IMG/VR virus record: IMGVR_UViG_3300025508_000099
Coordinates: 1 to 31,253 of that record
DNA from: a virus
DNA length: 31,253 nucleotides
Reading direction: 5' to 3' (one strand)
The position numbers and the translations under genes were made by a program. Under the pieces are notes generated by a model that had not been told where the DNA came from, did no database searches, and saw nothing but the letters and a program-made list of their open reading frames with translations. The first letter of the stretch is position 1, and every line of letters begins with the position of its first letter. Below, one piece after another: positions 1 to 6,093 of the stretch.

Positions 1-35
1 AATAACAAGCATAACCCTATATAACTATAAAGTAT

Positions 36-63
36 TTGATTATTCTATTTTATAGGTTATTAT
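36..63 (+). promoter_or_regulatory. possible sigma70 promoter
   Basis: TTGATT at 36-41 and TATTAT at 58-63 with a 16-base spacer, about 50 bases before the first small plus-strand ORF. In such AT-rich DNA this match could be chance. Confidence 0.3.
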
Positions 64-110
64 AGAAGGGCATTAAAGCAAACTATTAATTAAATAAAAA
101 GGGTTTTATT

Positions 111-191
111 ATGTGGGACGATCTTGATATATTCGAAGAAGAAATAGGTGCGGATGACTGGGCAAATGTGGGAGGTTTTGAAGATGAATAA
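111..191 (+). CDS. very small acidic protein (26 aa)
   Basis: ORF ATG-TAA of 26 codons encoding a strongly acidic, Trp-containing peptide (starts MWDDLDIFEEE, ends GGFEDE). Its stop overlaps the ATG of the next small ORF at 184, the tight coupling seen throughout this genome, which is the main argument that it is real. There is no strong Shine-Dalgarno; the G-run at 101-103 (GGG, before TTTTATT) is the only candidate. No family recognised. A chance ORF cannot be excluded. Confidence 0.4.
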   Translation: MWDDLDIFEEEIGADDWANVGGFEDE

Positions 192-309
192 CGAAGAACT
201 AAAGCGAGCTATTTCATGGTATGTCAATGATGATTATAGTTTAAGCACAATAGCACAACATTTTAATATTAGTGTTGAGCAATTAAAAAGTGAAATGAAC
301 AACAAATAA
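184..309 (+). CDS. small helix-turn-helix-like protein (41 aa)
   Basis: A 41-codon ORF whose ATG lies inside the end of the preceding ORF. It has a good ribosome binding site (GGGAGG at 169-174, about 10 bases upstream). The middle (residues about 16-36, SLSTIAQHFNISVEQLKSEM) has the spacing of a single helix-turn-helix: a short helix, a turn at the Asn, then a second helix. It could be a minimal DNA-binding regulator, but 41 residues is short for an independent fold. This is a pattern-level reading with no family assignment. Confidence 0.5.
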   Translation: MNNEELKRAISWYVNDDYSLSTIAQHFNISVEQLKSEMNNK

Positions 310-349
310 AACTAGACAAACAGCAAGGATGCTGTATAATTACTTACAA

Positions 350-432
350 GCAATAAGGAAAGGCCGCTCACCGAAGAATTAATATTTTAGGGGGTTATCA
401 ATACACCAGCGTGAGTGCAATTTAATATAACT
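350..432. other. non-coding stretch with TTATCAATAC motif (copy A)
   Basis: No credible gene lies between 310 and 438. The stretch contains a G-run followed by TTATCAATAC (395-404) and then a TTTAATATAAC block. A similar arrangement recurs near 1210-1318. Function unknown: possibly a regulatory site or small RNA. ctcac/gtgag arms flank the motif but give only 5 bp. Confidence 0.3.
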
Positions 433-438
433 AAACGG

Positions 439-471
439 AATAAAGATATAACAAAAAGCTATATCTTTATT
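439..471. terminator. bidirectional hairpin terminator
   Basis: Perfect 12-bp inverted repeat (439-450 with 460-471) around a 9-base loop, with T/A-rich flanks on both sides. It sits just beyond the stop of the leftward gene at 478 and downstream of the rightward small ORFs, so it can end transcripts from both directions. Confidence 0.7.
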
Positions 472-477
472 TTATTA

Positions 478-744
478 CTAAAGGCCGCGTATATAATCCC
501 ATAGATCATGGTCGCACAATGTAGCTTGCACTTTTCCATAATTACCAACACCTTTTAACCGCCAAATAGTGTTAAAACCTTCGTGCTCTAACTGATAAAG
601 GTATTCTATACACTCGACGCTTAATGCATTAAAAAAGTGAGCTAGTGAAAAATTATTACCTAGTGATAAGCGACCAACATCTATAAAAATCAGCTCTATC
701 TTATCACCGTAACTGTCTATCGTATTAAATATTTTATGTTTCAT
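478..744 (-). CDS. hypothetical protein (88 aa)
   Basis: Complete ORF of 88 codons with ATG 13 bases after an AAGG-type ribosome binding site. Soluble, mixed composition, no membrane segment and no motif I recognise. It is the last gene of the leftward series; the hairpin at 439-471 follows directly. It is probably co-transcribed with the 91-aa gene upstream (31 bases apart). Function unknown. Confidence 0.6.
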   Translation of the reverse strand: MKHKIFNTIDSYGDKIELIFIDVGRLSLGNNFSLAHFFNALSVECIEYLYQLEHEGFNTIWRLKGVGNYGKVQATLCDHDLWDYIRGL

Positions 745-775
745 TTTATAACCTTTTTAATAATGTAGTAAAAAC

Positions 776-1051
776 CTATTTATTCAAGATATTATTTTTA
801 ATCGTTTCAAAATCAGCGGGTTTTAACCTTTCGCTTATTTGCAATCCTAACACGCCACCGTAGGCCGCTTGTAATATTGAACCTATTATCCATATATAAT
901 CACTATTAAACCTTGCTAGTTTATCAGTATGGCGGCTTAAATGCTCTTTGTGAGTAGTTGCCCATTGTATTGTGGTAACACTATTAACAAGCTGCTTAAT
1001 ATCTACTACATTATTATTACAAGACAATCCAAAAGGAGTATAGTTAATCAT
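776..1051 (-). CDS. hypothetical protein (91 aa)
   Basis: Complete ORF of 91 codons with an AGAGA-type ribosome binding site before the ATG. The central part (residues about 52-70, IWIIGSILQAAYGGVLGLQ) is hydrophobic enough for one weak membrane or buried helix. No family recognised. A strong bidirectional hairpin (1127-1168) isolates this two-gene unit from upstream transcription, so it should have its own promoter within about 75 bases, though I see no clear consensus. Confidence 0.6.
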   Translation of the reverse strand: MINYTPFGLSCNNNVVDIKQLVNSVTTIQWATTHKEHLSRHTDKLARFNSDYIWIIGSILQAAYGGVLGLQISERLKPADFETIKNNILNK

Positions 1052-1126
1052 AATGTTGAGTCTCTTTTAATTGCTTGATTATTTCAAGTGGTGCAATTAT
1101 CCGTTATTGATAGCCACCTGTAAAGG

Positions 1127-1168
1127 AATAAAAAAGCATATAAAACCTATTTATTATGCTTTTTTATT
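1127..1168. terminator. bidirectional hairpin terminator
   Basis: Perfect 14-bp inverted repeat: 1127-1140 pairs with 1155-1168, with a 14-base loop. The arms carry A- and T-runs, so RNA from either strand gives a stem with a U-rich 3' side. It separates the 478-1051 gene pair from the stretch to its right. Confidence 0.7.
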
Positions 1169-1209
1169 ATATAGAAAAGCTTGCAATGTTTGGCCTTTTC
1201 CTTTATTAT

Positions 1210-1318
1210 AGATTCAGTTACTAGGGAAAAGCAACGTTTACCAAGGCATAAGCTAAGGGGATTATCAATACGGGCAACACGCCTAGCAGTTTATATAACT
1301 TTTAGTTATAAGCTTATA
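1210..1318. other. non-coding stretch with TTATCAATAC motif (copy B)
   Basis: Between the hairpin at 1168 and the promoter at 1502 there is no credible gene. A 65-codon ORF here has no ribosome binding site and an unusual composition. The stretch contains GGGGATTATCAATAC (1257-1271), followed 18 bases later by TTTATATAAC. It resembles copy A at 350-432 in the order and spacing of blocks. Role unknown. Confidence 0.3.
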
Positions 1319-1391
1319 ACATTTTGGAATATAGGAAATATGAAATTCTGGCGAATGATAAAAAGTGGATACCTTTAAATACTAAAAACGC

Positions 1392-1470
1392 CGTTTGACT
1401 AAAATTAAAAAGTGCGTTTGACTATTTTTAGAATCTAGGTTTATAGAAAAATGAAACCTCTCGTTTGACA
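1392..1470. repeat. three CGTTTGAC repeats
   Basis: CGTTTGAC occurs at 1392, 1415 and 1462. The first two are CGTTTGACTA and are exactly 23 bases apart. A fourth copy, CGTTTGACTA, is at 2771, in the 3' end of a leftward gene. On the plus strand each contains a TTTGAC hexamer like a -35 element, and they lead up to the real promoter at 1502. They could be operator sites or decayed promoter copies. Confidence 0.5.
1418..1438. repeat. left direct repeat flanking the homing cassette
   Basis: TTGACTA-N7-AATCTAG. A near-identical TTGACTA-N6-AATCTAG lies at 2278-2297. The pair encloses the promoter, the HNH-AP2 gene and its 3' inverted repeat. Confidence 0.45.
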
Positions 1471-1501
1471 AAATTTTTACTATTAAATTATCCAAGGAGG
1501 G

Positions 1502-1530
1502 TTGACAAATATCAATAGTCGTGGTATAAT
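1502..1530 (+). promoter_or_regulatory. consensus sigma70 promoter
   Basis: Perfect TTGACA (1502-1507), 17-base spacer, perfect TATAAT (1525-1530). It lies 29 bases before the ATG of the HNH-AP2 gene and explains why the reading frame looks open back to 1502. Transcription from here runs against the surrounding leftward genes. Confidence 0.85.
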
Positions 1531-1558
1531 ACAGAAAACAATAATCAGGAGTAAAAGT

Positions 1559-2212
1559 ATGGATTTAGTAGGCGTAGTATTTGAGAGATTAACCGTATTA
1601 GAAAAAGACCCTTTGAGAGATAGTAATGGGAGTTCTAAATGGATATGTAAATGTGAATGCGGGACTATCAAGAGTGTTTTGCATGGAAATTTGAGAAGTG
1701 GTCATACTAAGTCTTGTGGGTGTATCCATAAAGAATCTAGCACATCCCATGGACTTTCAAAACACCCTTTATATAAAGTTTATATGTATATGAAAAAGAG
1801 GTGTAATAATATAAAAGATACGGGCTATGCGCGTTATGGAGGTCGTGGTATAAAAGTATGCGACAGTTGGTTGGAGTCGTTTGAGAACTTCTATGAAGAT
1901 ATGAAAGACGGTTACAAAAAAGGCTTAGAGCTTGATAGAAGGGATAATAATAAGGGGTACTCTAAGGAGAATTGCAGATGGGTTACTTCTGCACAGAATA
2001 ATATGAATAGAGGTTCTTTTAAAAACTCAAGTAGTAAATATAAAGGCGTGACTAAAGTTAAGAGTAGCAATACCTACAAAGCGCGTATCTATAAAGGTGG
2101 TAAAACATACAATCTAGGTACATTTACTTGTGAAAAAGAAGCTGCTGAAGTTTATAATAAGAAGGCACTAGAATTGTTTAAGGAATATGCTAATTTTAAC
2201 AAGATAGGGTAG
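1559..2212 (+). CDS. HNH homing endonuclease with AP2 DNA-binding domain (217 aa)
   Basis: Free-standing homing endonuclease of the HNH-AP2 type. It cuts a target in a related genome so that its own gene is copied in. Layout: N-terminal Cys-rich zinc-binding segment (C30, C32, C34, C53, C55); central HNH-type nuclease region with the LELDRRDNNKGY...ENCRWVT...QN pattern (about residues 115-155); C-terminal AP2 domain (SKYKGV...ARIYKGGK...LGTF...EAAEVYN...EYANFNKI, about 160-217). The start is the ATG at 1559, behind AGGAG at 1547; the frame upstream of it is the promoter. It is the only rightward gene among the leftward early genes and carries its own promoter and 3' inverted repeat. It is clearly related to the endonuclease at 10756. 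Confidence 0.93.
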   Translation: MDLVGVVFERLTVLEKDPLRDSNGSSKWICKCECGTIKSVLHGNLRSGHTKSCGCIHKESSTSHGLSKHPLYKVYMYMKKRCNNIKDTGYARYGGRGIKVCDSWLESFENFYEDMKDGYKKGLELDRRDNNKGYSKENCRWVTSAQNNMNRGSFKNSSSKYKGVTKVKSSNTYKARIYKGGKTYNLGTFTCEKEAAEVYNKKALELFKEYANFNKIG

Positions 2213-2222
2213 GAATCCTAAC

Positions 2223-2275
2223 AGGAGGAATAATCTTTAACAATAAGATAAATAGTATTAAAGATTATTCCTCCT
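2223..2275. terminator. 18-bp inverted repeat, likely bidirectional transcription barrier
   Basis: 2223-2240 pairs perfectly with 2258-2275 around a 17-base loop. No T-tract follows, so it is not a classical intrinsic terminator. Its place between the converging HNH gene and the leftward 81-aa gene suggests a terminator or RNA-stabilising stem. Confidence 0.6.
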
Positions 2276-2277
2276 AC

Positions 2278-2297
2278 TTGACTAAATTCTAATCTAG
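2278..2297. repeat. right direct repeat flanking the homing cassette
   Basis: TTGACTA-N6-AATCTAG, matching 1418-1438. It overlaps the last codons and stop (2289-2291) of the leftward 81-aa gene, so the left copy may be a duplicated piece of that gene's 3' end. Confidence 0.45.
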
Positions 2298-2534
2298 ACC
2301 CCTACTGATCTGCTTCTTATTCTTAGATAACAAAACCTTGACACTATCTACCCTGAAGTTATACAAATTTGTTATAATATCTAGTTCAGATGGCTGCAAT
2401 ATCCTCCCTGTACCTAAATAAACCAGAGTAGGTAACTGTTTCAGATTATTGCAGCCATAATTCATGATAATCTCATCGGCTATCTTGCTATAGCTTAAAT
2501 ACTGCCCTTTATACTTAATCACATTCTCTGTCAT
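2289..2534 (-). CDS. hypothetical protein (81 aa)
   Basis: Complete ORF with GGGAG ribosome binding site and ATG. The protein has a segment LSYSKIADEIIMNYGC (residues about 13-28) that could form helices, and a basic C-terminus (LLSKNKKQISRGLD). No family recognised. It is preceded on the same strand by the repeated element at 2575-2684, 40 bases from the start codon, so its expression may be affected by that element. Confidence 0.6.
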   Translation of the reverse strand: MTENVIKYKGQYLSYSKIADEIIMNYGCNNLKQLPTLVYLGTGRILQPSELDIITNLYNFRVDSVKVLLSKNKKQISRGLD

Positions 2535-2574
2535 AACATTTACTCCCTATTATCCATAGTTTGTGTAATACCCT

Positions 2575-2684
2575 TATATGCCCCTGTAAGCCATTCTAAG
2601 CGAGGGTAAATATAACCCATCCTACCCTACTACTAAAGGCTAAAAAGCTCTTAGAATGGAATCTAGAGTCTTCTAGGGGTATGT
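2575..2684 (-). repeat. dispersed structured element, copy E1
   Basis: Read on the minus strand this 110-base element starts ACATACCCCTAGAAG and ends GGCTTACAGGGGCATATA. By hand count it matches the copy at 28837-28946 at about 78 of 110 positions and the copy at 26360-26469 at about 76 of 110, both without gaps. The end arms pair (CCCCT with AGGGG). An internal 10-bp perfect inverted repeat, CCATTCTAAG / CTTAGAATGG, joins element positions 26-35 and 85-94. It lies between two leftward genes in the sense orientation. It may be a structured leader RNA, a regulatory DNA site or a small mobile repeat. Confidence 0.75.
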
Positions 2685-2766
2685 TTTGTAGCTATTTATA
2701 CTCTACCCTGATATGATATTTATTTTTACATAAATTACAGAATATGAGTCTTAGTAAATACTAGAT

Positions 2767-3000
2767 TCACCGTTTGACTAAAAATCCATCCTCAAACACT
2801 AATGTATCATCTCCATTACCACTATATAACATCACATAATCAATAGTATCAAATGATGAGTTATATTGGGCATAACTGTGAGCCTCTTGATACTCATCTT
2901 TAGAGTATTCCAAGGCTAAACGTTTACCATAGATATCTACTACTTCTGTGACATACCCATCTACTGCTAATTCTACATCTTTAGTATTACTGTCTAACAT
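2767..3000 (-). CDS. hypothetical acidic protein (77 aa)
   Basis: Complete ORF with TGAGGTG ribosome binding site before ATG. Acidic, soluble, Tyr-rich (SKDEYQEAHSYAQYNSSFD near the middle); no known motif. Its last codons contain a CGTTTGAC repeat in the complementary sense (GTCAAACG). It is followed by about 80 bases and then by element E1. Confidence 0.6.
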   Translation of the reverse strand: MLDSNTKDVELAVDGYVTEVVDIYGKRLALEYSKDEYQEAHSYAQYNSSFDTIDYVMLYSGNGDDTLVFEDGFLVKR

Positions 3001-3016
3001 GATAACACCTCATTAA

Positions 3017-3220
3017 TTAAAGAACTCTTACTGCTGCACTCATAAAACTATCTACGTCTATGTAAATATCATAGTTTTTAACATAGCATACATTAGTTTT
3101 ACTAATAAAGATCGCTCTATCTGCATATCTCCCCAACTTCATCTTACATTCTATACGTACATGATCTACATAATTAGTGGAGAAAAATAATAATAGAAAT
3201 AGTCCTAGTTTAAAATACAT
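3017..3220 (-). CDS. small protein with N-terminal hydrophobic segment (67 aa)
   Basis: Starts MYFKLGLFLLLFFST, a short positive end followed by a hydrophobic run typical of a signal peptide or membrane anchor. The remaining 50 residues are polar with two Cys. The start overlaps the end of the upstream membrane protein gene, so the two are probably translationally coupled. No family recognised; an exported or inner-membrane peptide is the best description. Confidence 0.55.
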   Translation of the reverse strand: MYFKLGLFLLLFFSTNYVDHVRIECKMKLGRYADRAIFISKTNVCYVKNYDIYIDVDSFMSAAVRVL

Positions 3221-3431
3221 ATACTATAGCTACTAAGATTAGATGCCATACTGTAGATAATGATCCTAACAATGTTAATAACTTCCATAATACAATAGGT
3301 TTATCTTTTTCTAAGCGTGTAATAGTATAATGATCTTGTTTACGCGTTAGTGTGTGATAACTCCATAACCATAATAACATGGAAGCTATTAGTTGGATGT
3401 ATAATTGGTATTCATTGTAAAAATGTTGCAT
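3210..3431 (-). CDS. small membrane protein (73 aa)
   Basis: Two hydrophobic segments (about residues 10-24, LYIQLIASMLLWLWS, and about 48-71, LWKLLTLLGSLSTVWHLILVA) with a charged loop between. I chose the ATG at 3431 because GAGAGGGA precedes it; the frame is open to 3512 but that ATG has no ribosome binding site. Likely an inner-membrane hairpin protein; function unknown. Confidence 0.55.
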   Translation of the reverse strand: MQHFYNEYQLYIQLIASMLLWLWSYHTLTRKQDHYTITRLEKDKPIVLWKLLTLLGSLSTVWHLILVAIVYVF

Positions 3432-3524
3432 AATTGTTCCCTCTCTAGTTAAATTAAATTGATATACAGGAATCCTTTGTTTTCGGTTATTTACTAATAA
3501 CAGGGATTCCATTGTTTTGTAGTG

Positions 3525-3944
3525 TTATACGGCTTCTCGTAACTCACTGCGAATTTTCATAATGATAACCCCTAAGTGGTTGCTACCTCTACCATTACAA
3601 ATACCCCAGAAAGTGTCACCCCATCTATTCCCTTCCTGTATTTCTCTGTCGCCCGTACCTAGCAGCTTTGACTTAAAAGGTTCTTGTGTGTACTTCTGAC
3701 GAGTCAAATCTTCCATTACTTCCAGCTTCACTTCGTCCCAATCATCTCTAATTGTAACCTTCTTGCCAGCCCGTTTTGCCTGCCCTGCGGTCATGCCAAC
3801 AAAAGGTTTTCGCTCATTCTTAACGACAGTCTTAGCTGCTTGGTAGGCGTTCTCAGTAGATGGGTAAGCCACACCATCTAAAAACACCCAGCAAGGAGTG
3901 AAGTTGCTTAACCATCGTTTACTTCCTTGAAATTCTTTAATCAT
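3525..3944 (-). CDS. NADAR/YbiA-family protein (139 aa)
   Basis: Member of the NADAR (YbiA, DUF1768) superfamily. Enzymes of this fold hydrolyse N-glycosidic bonds, either in riboflavin-pathway intermediates or by removing ADP-ribose from guanine. Family signatures visible: RWLSNF (10-15), the WVFLDGVAYPSTENAYQAAK stretch (19-38) with the conserved Glu 31, and the C-terminal NRWGDTFWG box. The start at 3944 follows GGAG; the 24 codons upstream form a hairpin-containing leader. The gene is visibly richer in G+C than its neighbours, and a 10-base inverted repeat flanks it, suggesting acquisition from elsewhere. In a phage it may counter a DarT-like ADP-ribosylating defence; that is inference. 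Confidence 0.85.
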   Translation of the reverse strand: MIKEFQGSKRWLSNFTPCWVFLDGVAYPSTENAYQAAKTVVKNERKPFVGMTAGQAKRAGKKVTIRDDWDEVKLEVMEDLTRQKYTQEPFKSKLLGTGDREIQEGNRWGDTFWGICNGRGSNHLGVIIMKIRSELREAV

Positions 3945-3955
3945 TTTAATTTCTC

Positions 3956-3976
3956 CAAAAGCCGTATAACAACGGC
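3956..3976 (-). terminator. short hairpin with T-run before the NADAR gene
   Basis: On the minus strand GCCGT-TGTTAT-ACGGC (3976-3961) is followed by TTTT. It lies between the upstream membrane-protein gene and the NADAR start, so it can act as a partial terminator or attenuator. Confidence 0.5.
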
Positions 3977-4023
3977 ATAGTTTTGACATCCTGCGCTGCG
4001 CTTGTCTGCAACACATGCTTAGG

Positions 4024-4524
4024 TTATGTGTTCAATCCTATACACACACTTACTAATAGGTAAATTACTACTAGGGCTACTTGAGCTGTAAATAAGGTGG
4101 TAGCAATACTTAACCTATTTGATTGGGTGTTATTTTCACCTTTATTACTTTCGTAGGTGTCACATAAGTCAACAAGAAAGCCATAGTAACAATCATCTAA
4201 ATCTTTATTAATGTAAGAATCATATAATTTATCTATGTTGTTTGTTCCTGCTACATAAGTTAACCTTCTAGTCCATATTTGTGCTGCCATCCAATAAACT
4301 GCAATAGAACATAAAAGGATGCAGGAGAGGATAGAATCATACAATAAAGTATTATCCACATTAAAAAATATCTTATTTGATAATAGTAATCCAGAAAGAG
4401 CAGCCGAAGATGTTACTATAACTTTAACCCTACTTCTTATATCTTCGCTCATATCTAGTATGGTTTTATTATTTTGGGTTATATTATCTATAACCCATGT
4501 TTGTTGTTTTGTTAATTCACCCAA
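4024..4524 (-). CDS. multi-pass membrane protein, TTG start (166 aa)
   Basis: The start is TTG at 4522-4524, supported by AGGGAG about 7 bases upstream; the next in-frame ATG is 24 codons later. Membrane segments at about residues 33-50, 60-82 and 143-163, with a polar region of about 60 residues (IDKLYDSYINKDLDDCYYG) between the second and third. The arrangement of two N-terminal helices, a cytosolic helical part and C-terminal membrane helix recalls SLATT-like small membrane effectors, but I cannot confirm that. Function unknown. Confidence 0.65.
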   Translation of the reverse strand: MGELTKQQTWVIDNITQNNKTILDMSEDIRSRVKVIVTSSAALSGLLLSNKIFFNVDNTLLYDSILSCILLCSIAVYWMAAQIWTRRLTYVAGTNNIDKLYDSYINKDLDDCYYGFLVDLCDTYESNKGENNTQSNRLSIATTLFTAQVALVVIYLLVSVCIGLNT

Positions 4525-4648
4525 AGGAAACTCCCTAATGTTTAATATTGAAAATGAACCTAAACCTCAGCCAGAAACTACACACGATAGTAATGTAGAT
4601 ATAATTAAAGATAAAGGTAAAGGTAAATAAAACATAACAAGTCAAATC

Positions 4649-4676
4649 AAGTGGACTACAAAAAGCGTAGCCACTT
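4649..4676 (-). terminator. hairpin, probable terminator
   Basis: 4649-4659 pairs with 4667-4676 (10 bp with one bulged base). It follows the stop of the leftward 82-aa gene by 15 bases. The T-run after the stem is weak, so termination may be partial. Confidence 0.5.
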
Positions 4677-4691
4677 ATTTGGTCGTTATAT

Positions 4692-4940
4692 TTACCATGC
4701 GTACTTAAAAGCACTAGCAAACATTGTCTGAAAGGCGCTCATAGCCTTACCATGTAAGCCGTCACGACTGATACACCAATCTCTAGTACATAAGAATTGA
4801 GTCATTAAGTAATGATCTCCTTGATAAGCATCATGCAGATGTTCAAACATCTCTGCTTGCTGCTTAGAATCTAAGAAATAAATAGCTTCTGCTACTTCTT
4901 TCGGTGATAAATTTACTTTAAGATTTATAGTTTTTTCCAT
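4692..4940 (-). CDS. hypothetical protein (82 aa)
   Basis: Complete ORF with GGAGAG ribosome binding site. The N-terminal part (INLKVNLSPKEVAEAIYFLD) reads as a strand followed by a helix, then helical segments with four Met and three Cys. Small phage proteins with a similar LSPKEVAEAI opening occur widely, but I cannot name the family. A hairpin ends the gene. Confidence 0.6.
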   Translation of the reverse strand: MEKTINLKVNLSPKEVAEAIYFLDSKQQAEMFEHLHDAYQGDHYLMTQFLCTRDWCISRDGLHGKAMSAFQTMFASAFKYAW

Positions 4941-4973
4941 TATGACTCTCCAATTTAAAATATAACAACGTAA

Positions 4974-5603
4974 TCAATTTGAGCAACCATCTCGCCATCT
5001 CCTCACTGTATTGGAATGTTTACCAGTTACTTCCGCAACCTCAGATATAGTATACCCTTCTTTTATCATTTGTAAAGCTTTTTCTTTAGTAGATGTAGAA
5101 TTATTCTCTAGTTCAGCTAATCTACTATCTGTTACAATAGCATGTTCTACTAATGCTTCTGTAATATTCTCTAAATCCTCTACACGTTTAGCTAGATTAA
5201 CATAAGCACTGAGAGAGTTCAATAGACTACTTAATGTAGTAGACTCTCGTAAACTGCGCTTAACTCCTGTATTCCACACATCCTTATCTTTCATTAATGT
5301 ATATGTAGGGTGGTTTACATTATTCTTAATACTATAATCAATAATATTCTTATATACAGGGGAATGCTTAACTGTCTTCACCCACGTTTCAGGCTTATTG
5401 TGCTTATTAGAGACAACAGATAGTGCTTTAGTAGCATCATCTCCGGTGTCTAGCACATAAGTGTAGGCTTCATTAGTTTCTTGTTTAGAAGCTCTAAGCT
5501 TGCGTTTAATAACACCATCATCTATTAACTCTTGAATGAGAGAACGCTTCTCAGATTCTTGTTCTACTATTAGACGCTTTAGGTCATTGGAGTCTTTAAT
5601 CAC
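4974..5603 (-). CDS. putative DNA-binding protein with C-terminal HTH (209 aa)
   Basis: Starts at GTG (5601-5603) overlapping the stop of the upstream membrane peptide. Residues about 134-165 (LAKRVEDLENITEALVEHAI...ELENN) have coiled-coil heptads. The C-terminus (residues about 173-206, EKALQMIKEGYTISEVAEVTGKHSNTVRRW) is a clear helix-turn-helix of the transposase/resolvase-like type ending in Arg/Trp. The order coiled coil then HTH suggests an oligomeric DNA-binding regulator or replication accessory protein acting on phage or host DNA. The exact family is not recognised. Confidence 0.7.
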   Translation of the reverse strand: MIKDSNDLKRLIVEQESEKRSLIQELIDDGVIKRKLRASKQETNEAYTYVLDTGDDATKALSVVSNKHNKPETWVKTVKHSPVYKNIIDYSIKNNVNHPTYTLMKDKDVWNTGVKRSLRESTTLSSLLNSLSAYVNLAKRVEDLENITEALVEHAIVTDSRLAELENNSTSTKEKALQMIKEGYTISEVAEVTGKHSNTVRRWRDGCSN

Positions 5604-5787
5604 AAGACTTGACCAAAGCTATAAATATAGAGGCCATCATAACGAAAACTGCAAACATACCTACTGCCACTGAGGTAGCCATTGCGTACCAAGTATCTCC
5701 TAAATAAGTAGATATAATATGGAACAGGAATGATATTAAATATACCACTATAATAGGTAATAATATCCACAAATATTTAACTTTCAT
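5596..5787 (-). CDS. small two-helix membrane protein (63 aa)
   Basis: Two strong hydrophobic helices (about residues 5-27, YLWILLPIIVVYLISFLFHI, and about 37-59, SVAVGMFAVFVMMASIFIAL) joined by a short turn. GGAG ribosome binding site. The size and topology fit a holin-like or membrane-altering peptide. There is no lysis gene next to it, so that role is not supported by context. Confidence 0.6.
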   Translation of the reverse strand: MKVKYLWILLPIIVVYLISFLFHIISTYLGDTWYAMATSVAVGMFAVFVMMASIFIALVKSCD

Positions 5788-5850
5788 AATAAATCTCCAA
5801 TATATATATATCTGAATAATATTCTACCCAGATTTTTTAATATGTAAAAT

Positions 5851-5870
5851 CCTGTATGGTAAAATACAGG
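5851..5870 (-). terminator. hairpin downstream of the Cys-rich gene
   Basis: CCTGTAT (5851-5857) pairs with ATACAGG (5864-5870) around a 6-base loop. On the minus strand it is followed by ATTTTA. It lies 7 bases after the stop of the 70-aa gene. Confidence 0.55.
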
Positions 5871-5876
5871 GGTTAA

Positions 5877-6089
5877 TTATTCTTCATCTAATTCTACATG
5901 AATTTCAAACCTATTACAAAGAAAGTCTTTATCTACATTCATAGATTGTTTACCGTAGTACCCATACTGCTTTGCATCTTCATTCATACATAAATAACCC
6001 ATATAGACGTTAGGTACTTTTGCATTCATTTGAAAGTACTTACAATCCGAACACGTCCTTTCCTCTTCTGCTGCTTCTTTAAAATCCAT
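5877..6089 (-). CDS. small Cys-rich putative zinc-binding protein (70 aa)
   Basis: The start at ATG 6089 has GAGGGTAAGG just upstream and sits 4 bases past the stop of the preceding gene. The longer open frame upstream is only that gene's shadow. C13 and C16 (CSDCKYF), C34 and C58 (LCNRFE) give a CxxC...C...C pattern with an aromatic after each Cys group, as in small phage zinc- or iron-sulfur-binding proteins. Role unknown. Confidence 0.65.
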   Translation of the reverse strand: MDFKEAAEEERTCSDCKYFQMNAKVPNVYMGYLCMNEDAKQYGYYGKQSMNVDKDFLCNRFEIHVELDEE

Positions 6090-6093
6090 AACC

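Noticed and set aside
329-382. 17-codon ORF in the stretch 310-438
   Set aside because: Too short, no properly spaced ribosome binding site and no recognisable feature.
1181-1378. 65-codon plus-strand ORF as a gene
   Set aside because: No ribosome binding site, non-ATG start, atypical composition, and it covers the repeated non-coding block B.
1502-1558. TTG start at 1502 for the HNH-AP2 gene
   Set aside because: These bases are the -35/-10 promoter; AGGAG and ATG at 1559 give a normal start.
2575-2684. CRISPR-like repeat array
   Set aside because: The four related elements are dispersed over 26 kb, not in tandem, and have no regular spacers.
4538-4630. Plus-strand 30-codon ORF ending in KDKGKGK
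   Set aside because: Lies in the leader of the leftward TTG-started gene, has no promoter or neighbours on its strand, and low complexity.
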